From positions 93,058,654 to 93,122,653 of the forward strand of contig NC_133971.1 of NCBI RefSeq assembly GCF_031877795.1: DNA of 64,000 nucleotides, read 5' to 3'. Origin of the DNA: Strix aluco. Its lineage: Eukaryota > Chordata > Aves > Strigiformes > Strigidae. Made by a program: the position numbers and the translations under genes. Positions 26,597 through 36,829 of the stretch are shown in pieces (position 1 is the stretch's first letter; the number at the start of each line of letters is the position of its first letter). Below the pieces are notes generated by a model. It was not told the DNA's origin. It did not search any database and worked only from the letters and a program-made list of their open reading frames with translations.

Positions 26597-27233
26597 TTAG
26601 TTGCTCGCCTCCGAGATGGGAGCCACGTGGCCGAGCCCTGCCAAGCCACTGAAGCCCGTGCTCCAAGGATCAGGGAGGGGGAAGAAGGGTTGGGCAGCGA
26701 GGTTTTCATTATGGCCTAGGGCGAAGGCGAAGATGCCCGCGTTCCTCTCCATGTCCAGCTGGGCTCGCCTGAACAGCTTCATCTGGGTTTCTTCAAACTG
26801 GCTCTCCAGCTCTTGCAGGCTGAAGGGGGTCTTGGCCCCGCTCAGGAAGTGCTTGGGGCTGGGGCCAGGAAGGCACATGGCCGCGCCGCCGAGGTGGCCA
26901 CTCATCTCCTCCAACGTTGGCGGCATCACAAAGCTCTTCTCCACCGGCGGGCCACCGGGAGCGAAGAGCAAGCCGGCTGCTCTCCATGCCGACGGCTTGC
27001 GTCCTCGCCGGGGCCTTGCGATCCGGCAGCTCTGGCGTTTGATGTGGCGATGGAGGTGGTCGGAGCGGGTGAAGCTCTTGTAGCAGAACTCGCACTGGTA
27101 GGGCCGGATGCCCGTATGGATGCGCATGTGGTTCTTCAGGTCGTAGTTGTGCACAAACTTGGCGTTGCAGTGGATGCACAGGTACGGCCGCTCCCCCGTG
27201 TGCTTCCGCATGTGGATTTTGAGCTTGTCCTGC
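26597..27233 (-). CDS. ZBTB7C: ZBTB7C, last coding exon (zinc fingers 2-4 and C-terminus)
   Basis: This exon completes ZBTB7C. It begins after the acceptor TTTGCAG (AG at 27235-27234). Its first base G completes an AGG Arg codon, followed by [11 protein letters not shown], which supplies H401 and H405 of finger 2. Finger 3 uses C413, C416, H429 and H433. Finger 4 uses C441, C444, H457 and C463, so its last ligand is a cysteine rather than a histidine, as in the ZBTB7 family. A basic RPRRGRKP stretch (about 467-474) resembles an AT-hook or nuclear signal. The tail includes a predicted helix, [20 protein letters not shown] (533-552), and ends ...PISEASN with TAA at 26599-26597. Joined to the upstream exon the protein is 605 residues, close to the roughly 620 of mammalian ZBTB7C. 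The fingers bind GC-rich DNA in this family. The exon is GC-rich compared with its surroundings. Confidence 0.96.
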
Positions 27234-27663
27234 CTGCAAAAAAAAAAAAAAAAGGTGTTTAGTCAGGTGGTGTGGGCTGGAAGGGATGTGGTTGGTACTT
27301 CTCCTTGGATTAGGAGAGGGAAAAGCAATGGGAAGGTGGGGAGTTTATCCAGTATATGGATGCTCTTGCAGGCTGGTGTTTGCATCTGCCTCCTCCTTCC
27401 CGGGGCGAGAGCACCTAAGCATCACACACACCCAGCTCTTCACATCAGGAGTTCGCAACCCACCCCAGAGAGTCCAAACCAGCCTAAATTGGAGTGAAAA
27501 ACTCCCTGAAATAAATCCAAAACCCATATGGGAATATCTAAATCAGTACAGCTATATTCCTGCCTGCAAATAAGGAAATTGGTTGAGTTTCGAGAGCCTG
27601 GTAATGTGGGGTGATACTGCTTAGACAAAGGCCCTCTGGGAGCTGATTTTCCTGAGGAGCTGA

Positions 27664-28641
27664 TTTTCCTTTCCTTTCCTTTCCTTTCCTTTCCTTTCCT
27701 TTCCTTTCCTTTCCTTTCCTTTCCTTTCCTTTCCTTTCCTTTCCTTTCCTTTCCTTTCCTTTCCTTCCCTTCCCTTCCCTTCCCTTCCCTTCCCTTCCCT
27801 TCCCTTCCCTTCCCTTCCCTTCCCTTCCCTTCCCTTCCCTTCCCTTCCCTTCCCTTCCCTTCCCTTCCCTTCCCTTCCCTTCCCTTCCCTTCCCTTCCCT
27901 CCCTTCACCTTTCCCTTCACCTTTCCCTTCACCTTTCCCTTTCCCTTTCCCTTTCCCTTTCCCTTTCCCTTTCCCTTTCCCTTTCCCTTTCCCTTTCCCT
28001 TTCCCTTTCCCCTTCCCCTTCCCCTTCCCCTTTCCCTTCCCCTTTCCCTTTCCCTTCCCCCTTCCCCTTCCCCTTTCCCCTTCCCCTTCCCCTTCCCCTT
28101 TCCCTTTCCCTTTCCCTTTCCCTTTCCCTTTCCCTTTCCCTTTCCCTTTCCCTTTCCCTTTCCCTTTCCCTTTCCCTTTCCCTTTCCCTTTCCCCTTTCC
28201 CTTTCCCTTCCCCTTCCCCTTTCCCCTCCCCTTCCCCTTCCCCTTCCCCTTCCCCTTTCCCTTCCCCTTTCCCTTTCCCTTTCCCTTCCCCTTTCCCCTC
28301 CCCTTTCCCTTTCCCTTTCCCTTTCCCTTTCCCTTTCCCTTTCCCCTTCCCCTTCCCCTTCCCCTTTCCCTTCCCCTTCCCCTTTCCCTTCCCCTTTCCC
28401 TTTCCCTTTCCCTTCCCCTTTCCCCTCCCCTTTCCCTTTCCCTTTCCCCTTCCCCTTCCCCTTCCCCTTTCCCTTCCCCTTCCCCTTTCCCTTTCCCTTT
28501 CCCTTCCCCTTTCCCCTTCCCCTTTCCCTTTCCCTTTCCCTTTCCCTTTCCCTTTCCCTTTCCCTTTCCCTTTCCCTTTCCCCTTCCCTTTCCCTTTCCC
28601 TTCCCCTTTCCCCTTCCCCTTTCCCTTTCCCTTTCCTCCTT
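27664..28641. repeat. 978-bp polypyrimidine/polypurine satellite in the ZBTB7C intron
   Basis: The + strand is all C and T except for three A (27907, 27919, 27931). Successive blocks differ in unit: TTTCC pentamers (27664 to about 27764), TTCCC pentamers (to about 27903), three copies of the 12-mer TTCACCTTTCCC (about 27904-27936), then TTTCCC hexamers interspersed with TTCCCC hexamers up to 28641. The last 710 bases (27932-28641) are an uninterrupted pyrimidine run. The transcribed intron therefore carries GGGAAA/GGGGAA repeats, which ends about 430 bases before the 3' splice site. Reading frames across it (all K/G/E/R) are artefacts of the repeat. Confidence 0.97.
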
Positions 28642-31600
28642 GCACTGACCGCTGGGTGTCTCAGGAGCTTTCGTTTGAAGCAGGAGCAATGCATAGGATG
28701 AGGCGGGCAAAGGTGCAGGCAGGGCCAGGGTGCTCTGCACCCACATCCTTCCCTGCCGTGGTCTCCAAGGCCAGTACACATCCAGCCTCACCGCATTTTG
28801 GAGAAGGTTTTTAAATATAGCCATGGGACAGCATAATACCCAGCCCATTGACACTCACAAATATTTAAGGGGAACATCTAAAAGCAAGAATATTTCCCCA
28901 AGCTGGCCATCCAATCACTATTCCTTTTCCTCAAAAATAAGTGTTTCCTTCTGCAGTCTACAAAAATCACAGCTAAGGCATATGATTATAAAAGGCGAAG
29001 CTGGCTGTAGCTGAACTGAGCCAAGAGTGCTGCCTAGGTTGCACCAGCAGAGTTCAAGCAAATAAACAGCAAAGTGGGAGAATTCATACTGTTTTCTGAA
29101 AGGCTTTTAGTATGGTCTCTCCAAGGCATTAGTAATGTGGCTAAGAATATGTAGAATACATGGAGTCATGTCATTATTACATATAAAATATGTGAGCATG
29201 CAAAAAAAAAAACAAAACCAAACAACGCAAAAATGACCCAAAAAATCTACTTATGCTGGCAGGTCAAGCCCTCAAAACTTGCAAGGTGCTATCTTTGCAC
29301 TAATTTCTGCCACCTTGCCCCTGTGCATCTTGAAATAGTTTTCGGTGATGTGACCGGCAGCACGCTGGTGTGGGCGAGGAGTGCAGCCCTGGGGTGGGCA
29401 TCCCTGCAAATCAGTCCCTCAGGGTCACGGATGCAGAGGAGTATCCCTAGCAGGATCTTCTTCACCAGATTATGTTTTATTGCCTTTGGGAAACCAGTCC
29501 CAGCCTGGTCCTGCATCTGCAGTGGCAGTGCAGGCAGTGGAGATGCTCTCTGCCTGTATGGATGTTGTAACCAGCTCACATGAGGTTTACAACTCATGCT
29601 GATTTTTAGGGACCATCTCTCAGTCCGCACGCCAAGCCCAGGGTCAGATCCCAACTTCCCACTCTGAAATTTTCAAAGATGCTATTATCCCAAGACTCCA
29701 ACAAGGGTGCATTTCCCCCAAAAGGGCTGAAATCAGTTCTCAGCAGCACACAAAGCAGCGTGGAAAATTTCATCCCAAACAGATAATGTGCAGTGAAGTC
29801 GTAAGCAGATGAACGCAGGGGCTCGTAATGTGAAGTGTTGGGGAATGTTAATAAAAAGCAGAGCTACCAGCCCCACCTATAATATAATTTAAACCTATAT
29901 ATGTAATGTTTAACCTAGCAGGATCGCTTTTCCTAATAAACATGCAGCGTGCCAGGACTGTATAATGTAAATACAAGCAAAGCTTTTTTCAAGCTATTAC
30001 CCATCTCTGGCAGCAGTCGGGGAGAAACTCAATCCTCCCTGCCCTGGCAGCATCTCCACGGGATGGAAGAGAGGTTTTATGGCTCTACCTGGAGAAGCTC
30101 AGAGGTTGGGGGAGGTGAGATGCTCCAGCTGTGGGGAAGCACCCATGGGAGGCTGCGGCATGGGGAACACAGGCTTTGCGAGATGGGAGCTCGGCTTGCA
30201 GGCTCTCCGAAGGAGAACCACGCTCCGTGTGTGTGAATAACCTTAATGCAATTGCATTAGGAGAGCGATTAGGGCTCTGCGAGCTGTCACAACACAAATA
30301 ATAGGAACAAATAATGTTAACCTTTCTGGCTGGAACAGTTTCTCCTTGAGCACTCCGGGGTTGTCTTGGTGAAAAAGCTGAAATATTTGCAGTTTTCTCC
30401 AGTGCTTTAGCAGGGTAAAACCAGACTAGAAGCCAAGAAGCCTTTGTTTAAGGAAAAAATTAATGAGCTATTAAATGAAGTCCTGCTTCCTGCGATCAGA
30501 TGTCCCTGGGAGTCGGGAGTGGCAGATCCACATGCAGGTGGGGTCCTTGTCGTGGGATGAAGGATCCCACTGATGCAAAGGGGAAGGGGGATCTGATGGG
30601 GAGGCTGGGGGACTCCCCCTCCCCGGAAAATATATTTTCTCTATTTCCCCCAGTAAATTTGCTCCTCCACAGTTCCTCGAGTGCAGAAATAATGCAAAGG
30701 ACTGATTCATTCAGAAATCCCCTTTGGGAACCTCTGCTTCCCTGCACCCTGATTCCCAGGGGAATCCAACGGGGAACGTCAGGGCTTGCATCTTCCCAGC
30801 AAAGGCACCTCTCACTGCCGTGGGTGTGAGTCTGATGCTTTTGGGAAGCATGAGATTCCCCCCCAAGAGCAAAATATGTAACGCAAGTGGCGGCGTTCAG
30901 GAAATCCTGGCAGAAATCTCTACATCTCAATCACTCTACTTTGCTTAAATACACTTTCCCCTAAAGGAGAGCTCTCACATTAATGTTGAAAATGGCTAAA
31001 AAAAGCCCAAACAACAAACAGCTGCGTGCTATTCAAAATAATTCCAAATACTTTTAAAAATAAACGAATGTTTTGAAATTTCCACTTTGCTCAGGGTGTT
31101 AAAGAAGGAAAACAAACCTCCAGCTCTGTGTGGGGTGACCAAAATGAACAGCTTCATTTTCGTGAATGATGATGGGAGAATGCACTGTTGGGCTAGTCCC
31201 AATTTTCTTTGTGATTATTTTCTTCGGTTAAAGCCCTCCTACCTCTATGCTTTGTATTTAGAAGCAGCTGAGCACATGGAGGGATGTAGAAGTTGTCGGG
31301 TTTAACCCTGTGTTAGTAACGGGCCATGCTAGACCATCTCTGCGTGGAGCTTTTATCCTCCAAGATGATGATTTAACCTGTCTGGATTAGGGGTCAGGAT
31401 ACCTGAATTCCCACCTGAACCCTTCTGCTAACCTCTGCAGTGACTGTGAGTCAGTACCAACACCGCTCCGTGCCTCAGTGTCCCCAAACGAAGCCAGCGA
31501 TGCTGCCCTTGCTTGTAAAGGACTTTGGGAGCCCTCTGGGAGGGCTCAGTTCTATTATTCCCATTAGGGGGAAGGTGTCAGTGATAGGTCAAACCAAGCT

Positions 31601-32665
31601 ATTTCCTCGTAGCAGTTAGCACCCGCAGCATCGCACCCAGGAGAGCGATGGGGGCCGCAGGATGGGGCTGGCCAGGTGGTCCCCCCAGCCAGGGATACAG
31701 CCACGCTCACCCGGCTGAACCCATCCCGCTGCTCCCAGCAGAGCCTGCTGGTCCGGAGGTGACGACCCAGCAGACCCAGCACTACCCTGGGGATGCAGCA
31801 CCAGCAGGAGCCAGATCCAAATTCCTGCAGGCAGGAATTAGCACCAGGCAGTGGCCTTTCCCCTGCAAATACCAGGGTGAGCCAGCTCACGTCTTCGCCT
31901 GCCCAAGGCATGATGCTCCCCGCATTATAATACGGTGTCTGCTGTGTTAATGGAGGGGAGCATGGAAATTTATTTTCAGGTCAAATCCTCATCATCTGCA
32001 TAACTTCCACTCGAATATTATCACAGGGATGGGAGAAGAAAAGACAGGCTGAATGCAGGAGCACCCCAGGTGTCCGGCCATTGTCAGGAGCTCGCCTTTG
32101 CCTACTGTGCATATTATTTTCCTCTGGTTTGCTCGCCCCAGCCTAATAAAGCTCTCTCTCTCAGACACAGCCAGGAGCTGAAATACCATGCTCTTGTCAG
32201 AAAGGTTTATTATTATGGTAAAGATTGTACTCATTAGATATTAATTATACCCAGTAAGAGCAGGTCCAGGAATCTATTTGTCTCTGCTCACCGATTAAAT
32301 TTGTTCAGCTTTTCAGAGAGAAGGTTGCAAGCTGTAGCATTAGATATGTGTAGCCTGCTCCTATTTATTGCCATCGAGGGGTCTGCTGGGGTGAAGAGAG
32401 GTGCAAAGGCTGCGAATCAGTAGAGGGGGTGGATCTGGCTGGTCATGCCTACTATGGAGCAGCCCATGTTGAGGCTGGTCTCACCTACCCTGAGATACCC
32501 AATAGTTAGTTGCCTTAGCTAAGCCGTGCAGGCTGTCTTTGTGATCAGGGATGACACCTTCACTCATGCCCTTTCCTCATCTACCTCTCTGAGGGTGCTG
32601 ATCTCCTTCCACTGACCATGGAGGGAGTTGGGGTGCCAGGCTCTTGGGCGGCCAGCATTCAGGGT
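28642..32665. other. Intron sequence of ZBTB7C between the purine tract and CR1
   Basis: No exon recognised. AT-rich islands at 29810-29960, 30230-30330 (with a perfect 16-bp palindrome at 30244-30259), 30930-31090 and 32190-32350 (GGTTTATTATTATGGTAAAG) may be regulatory. The rest is ordinary unique sequence. Confidence 0.6.
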
Positions 32666-32977
32666 GATGAATCACAAAACCATTTAGGTTGGAAAATACC
32701 CTTAAGATCATTGAGTCCAACCATTAACCTCACACTGCCAAGTCCACCACTAAACCACGTCCCCAGGTGCCACATCTACACATCTTTTAAAGACCTCCAG
32801 GGATGGTGACTCCAGTGCTGCCCTGGGCAGCCTGTTCCAATGCTTGACAACCCTTTTGGTGAAAAAAATTTTCATAATATCCAATCTAAACCTCCCCTGG
32901 AGCAACTTGAGGCCATTTCCTCTCATCCTATCACTTGTCACCTGGGAGAAGAGACCAACGCCCACCTCGCTACTACC
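32666..32977 (-). mobile_element. CR1 LINE fragment within the ZBTB7C intron
   Basis: Sense strand on the minus strand, the same direction as ZBTB7C. It contains the ORF2 tail ([40 protein letters not shown]) and a 3' UTR of the 'CTTAAGGGTATTTTCC' type ending in TTTTGTGATTCATCA. Truncated at the 5' side. Confidence 0.92.
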
Positions 32978-33522
32978 ATATAATAATTAGGATCACTCCA
33001 GCTTCAGAAAGCCCAGACACTGTCATGTCTAAACATGTGCAACTTGGCTGTGGTCTACACTGATGCCAAAATGTGCAAACCCAAACTAATTACATCCCGC
33101 AGCTAAATGGCCCTCCCAACTCAACGCATCTCTCAGCACATTAGAGATGAAGCCTCCTTGGCTGTTTGACCATCTGTTTTCCAGCTCCCTCTGGTTCAAC
33201 TGTGGTGAACTATGGCAGGGTTGAAAATATCCTGTTACTTATTTAAGCTTTTGTCCAGTGAGGGGATGCATCCAGTGAGTTGTGGATGCGATCCACAACC
33301 CACCAAAATCAGCAGGTTCGTTTTCTTCCTCCACCCTCCCTTCCTCCCTTTTTTTCTGACGGGACATAGATCATGCCCTGCTTTCTTTGCTACTGGTTTT
33401 TTTTTTTGGAAAAAGAGATGTGTAGCTTAGGAATCAGCCATGGGTGATGACGTGGCCCCTCCAACCACCACCACCACCCGCCCCACACACAGCCACGCGT
33501 GGCAGAGGTAACCAATGCACAC

Positions 33523-34703
33523 CTGGTAAAGCGGACTTCACAGATATTACACATATACGGCTTCTCTCCCGTGTGGGTCCTCATGTGCCTGGGCAGCTTG
33601 CCGGCTCCCATGATGACTTTGTTACAGATGGGACATTGCTGGGATGCCTTGGGCTTTATCTTCCTCTCTTCCTCCAGGGGCCACGGGGGAAAAACTCCTC
33701 CAAACTGAGTAGCGCTTAGGAAATTGAGATAAGCACTATAGTCTGTCTCTGCCTTAATATGCCCTAAGGGAGCTGCTGGGGTGTTGGTAAACATGTCCTT
33801 GAAGAAGTCATTAGGGAAAGGAGGCGGAGGCAGGTCTTCCTTCTCCTCCTCTTCCTTGATCTTTCTCTTTTTGATCACCAGATCCAAGGGGCCGTTGTCT
33901 ACTTGTGGCTCCTCGAGCTGGGAGAAAGAGCTAAAATCGCCGTTCCACAGATGGGGGAAGAAACTAGGGGTGAAAGGAGACAGAGCTGGCCTCCTTTCTG
34001 GGATGTTTGCCTTAGGGTACAAGTTTTCCCTTAGTAAGGACTCGATGGAGAAGTCTCGTATGACGCCCAAGTGTCCAGAGGAGTTATTGGCTGGGTAGTG
34101 ATTTGGGAAGTCTTTAGGTGCTTCTGAATATGCTTCTTCAGTAAGATCAGACTTCGAAGGGCTTTGGTGACAGCTTACTTCTTGGACATCGGTTAGGTTC
34201 TCCTGATTGACAAAATCTTCCACTTCTTCCTCCTCCTCCTCTTCCTCCTCATCTTCATCTTCATCTTCGTCATCATCTTCGTCCTCTTTGTCATCTTCCT
34301 CTTCTGCCTCTCTGTCGGGCTCCATGATTTCAAGGCATACATTAATAATGCACTGGATCTCCAGCATCTTGGCAGCGCTGAGGATGTGCTTGACATTTGA
34401 GGTGGTGATGGTGAGGGTTGAGGTGTAGGCAAACTCGAGGATGGCAGAAAGTGCTTCAGGCTTGACAAAGTCAATCTCGTAAACATAGGGCTGGTCTGTT
34501 AAAGTGCCAGTGGTGAAGAGTTTTTTGAAGTACTTGCTGCAGGCAGCAAGGACAGACCGATGGGTCCGGTACTCCTGGTCCTGTACAATGAGGATGACAT
34601 CGCAGAGGAGACCGTCATGCCGCTGCTCATTTAAACCGCATAAGACTTCACTGCTGTGGTTCGGGAATGGGATCCCGATAAGATCTTCAATGCCATTGGC
34701 CAT
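33523..34703 (-). CDS. ZBTB7C: ZBTB7C, first coding exon (BTB domain to half of zinc finger 2)
   Basis: This exon encodes residues 1-393 plus two bases of codon 394 of a BTB/POZ zinc-finger transcription factor, a nuclear DNA-binding regulator, usually a repressor. The start is the ATG at 34703 ([10 protein letters not shown]), which matches the known start of ZBTB7C and has A at -3 and G at +4. The BTB/POZ dimerisation domain spans about residues 18-130 ([20 protein letters not shown]). An acidic D/E run covers about 131-163. The middle region has PLDLV (272-276), which resembles a CtBP-binding motif, and SUMO-type sites IKEE (282-285) and IKAE (316-319). Zinc finger 1 uses C357, C360, H373 and H377. 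Finger 2 starts with C385 and C388 and is cut by the intron. The donor is AG|GTGTGC at 33523/33522. Identification rests on the start, the BTB sequence and the finger block, all much closer to ZBTB7C than to ZBTB7A or ZBTB7B as I know them. The frame has no break. Confidence 0.96.
34207..34316 (-). repeat. Coding trinucleotide repeat (GAG/GAA/GAT) in ZBTB7C
   Basis: The + strand shows long runs of CTTC/CTC/ATC triplets. On the coding strand it encodes the acidic run of ZBTB7C (about residues 131-163), including nine Glu in a row. Such runs are prone to length change. Confidence 0.85.
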
Positions 34704-34719
34704 ATTCTCATTTAGTGCC
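34704..34719 (-). other. ZBTB7C: ZBTB7C 5' UTR part of the first coding exon, with 3' splice site
   Basis: On the minus strand the sequence CTGTGTTTTGTCCCTAG ends at 34720 and is a good acceptor with a pyrimidine tract. The exon therefore begins at 34719 and carries only 16 untranslated bases before the ATG. A second ATG lies 8 bases upstream of the main one (34711-34709) in another frame. The upstream non-coding exon or exons that join here were not recognised. In mammals this gene has several far-upstream 5' UTR exons. Confidence 0.75.
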
Positions 34720-36076
34720 CTAGGGACAAAACACAGACAGCAGGGAATTAACAGGGGGTTCCCAATCAGTAACACCAGAATAACCCTGCCTTATCTCAGT
34801 GTCCTCCTCTCCCCTACCCTGCTTGGACTCTGTAATCACCTCCTGCTTGCACTGCCCCAGTGTGTCTCCATGTCACCTTTAACTCCTTCCAGGTCCTCTG
34901 TGATTTAACCTCTTCTTCCCTCCACATCACTTTGTCTCTTTCTTTGTCTCCATCCATCTCTTCTCGGTACCCACCCTATTCACATTTTCATTACCACCAC
35001 AAGCTCCCTCTTCTCTTTCACATCCTTCCCCCAGGAACCTTGTGCAATGATTCCCTCCCCATCACGTTTCTTCCACATCCTCTCAGAGCCAACATCTTTC
35101 CAGGCACACGTTGGATTTGCCCTGCCAGGAGCTAGGCAGGGAAAGGGTGATGCTGTATTGCTTCACGCTGCCAAGAACCAGCACCTACACTGCTTAAACA
35201 AGATGAGCCAGGGAGTCCCCATCACATCTACGCAATTGTTTCTTGGGACTGGTACAACTGGATGTCCCAAGTAGGAGGGACTGCTGGTCATGGCTGGCTG
35301 CTGCAGCAGAAGAGCAGTCCTTATGGGGTAGCAGGTCTCCAGTTCTGTGTCCTCCTGCTACTTCAGGCCTGGAAGCTATCCCATGTCACCTCAGCATGTG
35401 GACAACATGCATAGGGATGTCCTCCTGAGGGATCTGGGAATGGGGGAGGCAAGTGAGGAGCTGCGTGTCACAGTGTACCTAAACGCTCAGAGGAAGACAA
35501 CTAGGGAGCAAGGGCCCGGCCAAAGACAGATGGCTGTCTGCTATCTGCACCCATGAGCTAAGCTTGCTCCATTCCCAATCCTGTTTGGACTTGTTAGCGT
35601 GGTATCAAATGCCCTGTGCCTCTGGCAGACACCCTCCCCTGCTAGAGCAGCTCTAGCTTCAAAGGGAAATTCGGAAGCAAAAAGCCCACACCCAAAAGGA
35701 AAACCTGATTTTTTTTGGCCATTTTTTTATCTGTAAGATGTTTCCTCTTTCACATGGCTCCAGCAGCCCTTCCACATGAGAAATCCCAGGAAAGGAGAGC
35801 AACTTCCTCCAGCAGGCGACGAATACATTAATCCCATCACACACAGAATACATCAAACAGCCAGAATAATTTTGAATACACTAACCCTTTGGAAACCCCC
35901 AGGACACAGAGCATGTGTTCGTGCAGTGTCACCTCTACGAGTCCCAGCTCGCAGCCCTGCTGCAGGTAGACACTCAGTTCACAGCCGAGTGGTTCATCTC
36001 TCAGAGAGCCCAGGGTACACGTAAGTAAAACTGAAACCCCACTCTGGACCCTTTTGCAAGGCTGAGACCATCAGGT

Positions 36077-36148
36077 AGGTTCACAATCCCACCCTCTGCA
36101 TCTCTGGCAGGTTCCCAATCCCACCCCACAACACCTCTGCATCTCTGT
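36077..36148. repeat. Two-copy tandem duplication of 32-40 bp
   Basis: AGGTTCACAATCCCACC...CTCTGCATCTCTGGC is followed directly by AGGTTCCCAATCCCACC...CTCTGCATCTCTGT with an 8-base insertion in the second copy. Confidence 0.85.
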
Positions 36149-36829
36149 TGGGATCCATTACTACGTCCTGGGTGTTCTTCCTTGCTCAGTTTCTGCGCTG
36201 ACTCCAGCCGTGAGGACCTGGTCTACCTCATGGTGAGGGGCTGGCTCCCACCCTACCACCTGTCTCCAGCCCTCAGGGATGGAAAGAGCCTGGTCTGATG
36301 GAGGTTGTCCAGGGAAATCCTTGCTTCACCTTGGCCAGGAAGCTAGTGACCCTTGCGGGAGGCTGGGGAGCCGTAGAGGGGATCAGACTCTGAAGAAGAC
36401 ATTCCTGTGGGAAGAGGAATGGTGTCTCCCTCTCCTCCCTCCACAGGGCCAAATCTCCAACTGAGACCTTGCAGATATCTCCCCCACACCTAACCAAAGC
36501 TGTCGAACACTCACCACGTGGGAGCCAGAGGGTGAAGGCCTTGGAAACATGGTGCAACCTGGATGGACCACAGCCCGGGGAAGGGTTATGGACCACCAGC
36601 CTGGAGGGAGCAATGCCGGGATGGGGGACAAGCTGTTGCTGCACTAGGGAAGTCTCGTGGGGGGCTGGAGGGCAGCCCTCACCATGGGAAGCCCTCTCCA
36701 ATCACCTCCCCATGCCCAGGGATGGGGAGAGAAACTGGGAATTGCACCACTCCGAGCCCCCGCTCAGCTCCAGCACTGGTGTTTTCAGCTGAGGGTTGAT
36801 GCTCCAGTCCCGCATCCTGCACTGTGCCC

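Larger units (their letters stand above)
27234..33522 (-). other. ZBTB7C: ZBTB7C intron interrupting zinc finger 2
   Basis: A 6.3-kb intron with GT at 33522-33521 and AG at 27235-27234. It is phase 2 (splits Arg394 as AG|G). The acceptor has a run of about 13 T immediately upstream of GCAG. It holds the polypurine (sense strand) tract at 27664-28641, a CR1 fragment at 32666-32977 in the same orientation as the gene, and AT-rich islands near 29.8-30.3, 31.0 and 32.2 kb. Retention of this intron would add 44 residues and stop at 33390, leaving only the BTB domain and finger 1. Confidence 0.9.

Noticed and set aside
26793-27262. Long frames on both strands overlapping the last ZBTB7C exon
   Set aside because: They are shadows of the GC-rich zinc-finger exon in other frames.
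27538-28854. Very long minus-strand frames (386-438 codons) of Lys/Gly/Glu/Arg repeats
   Set aside because: They are produced by the polypurine repeat, which has no stop codons in any frame. They lie in an intron.
34207-34428. Poly-Ser + strand frame
   Set aside because: Antisense of the acidic triplet repeat in ZBTB7C.
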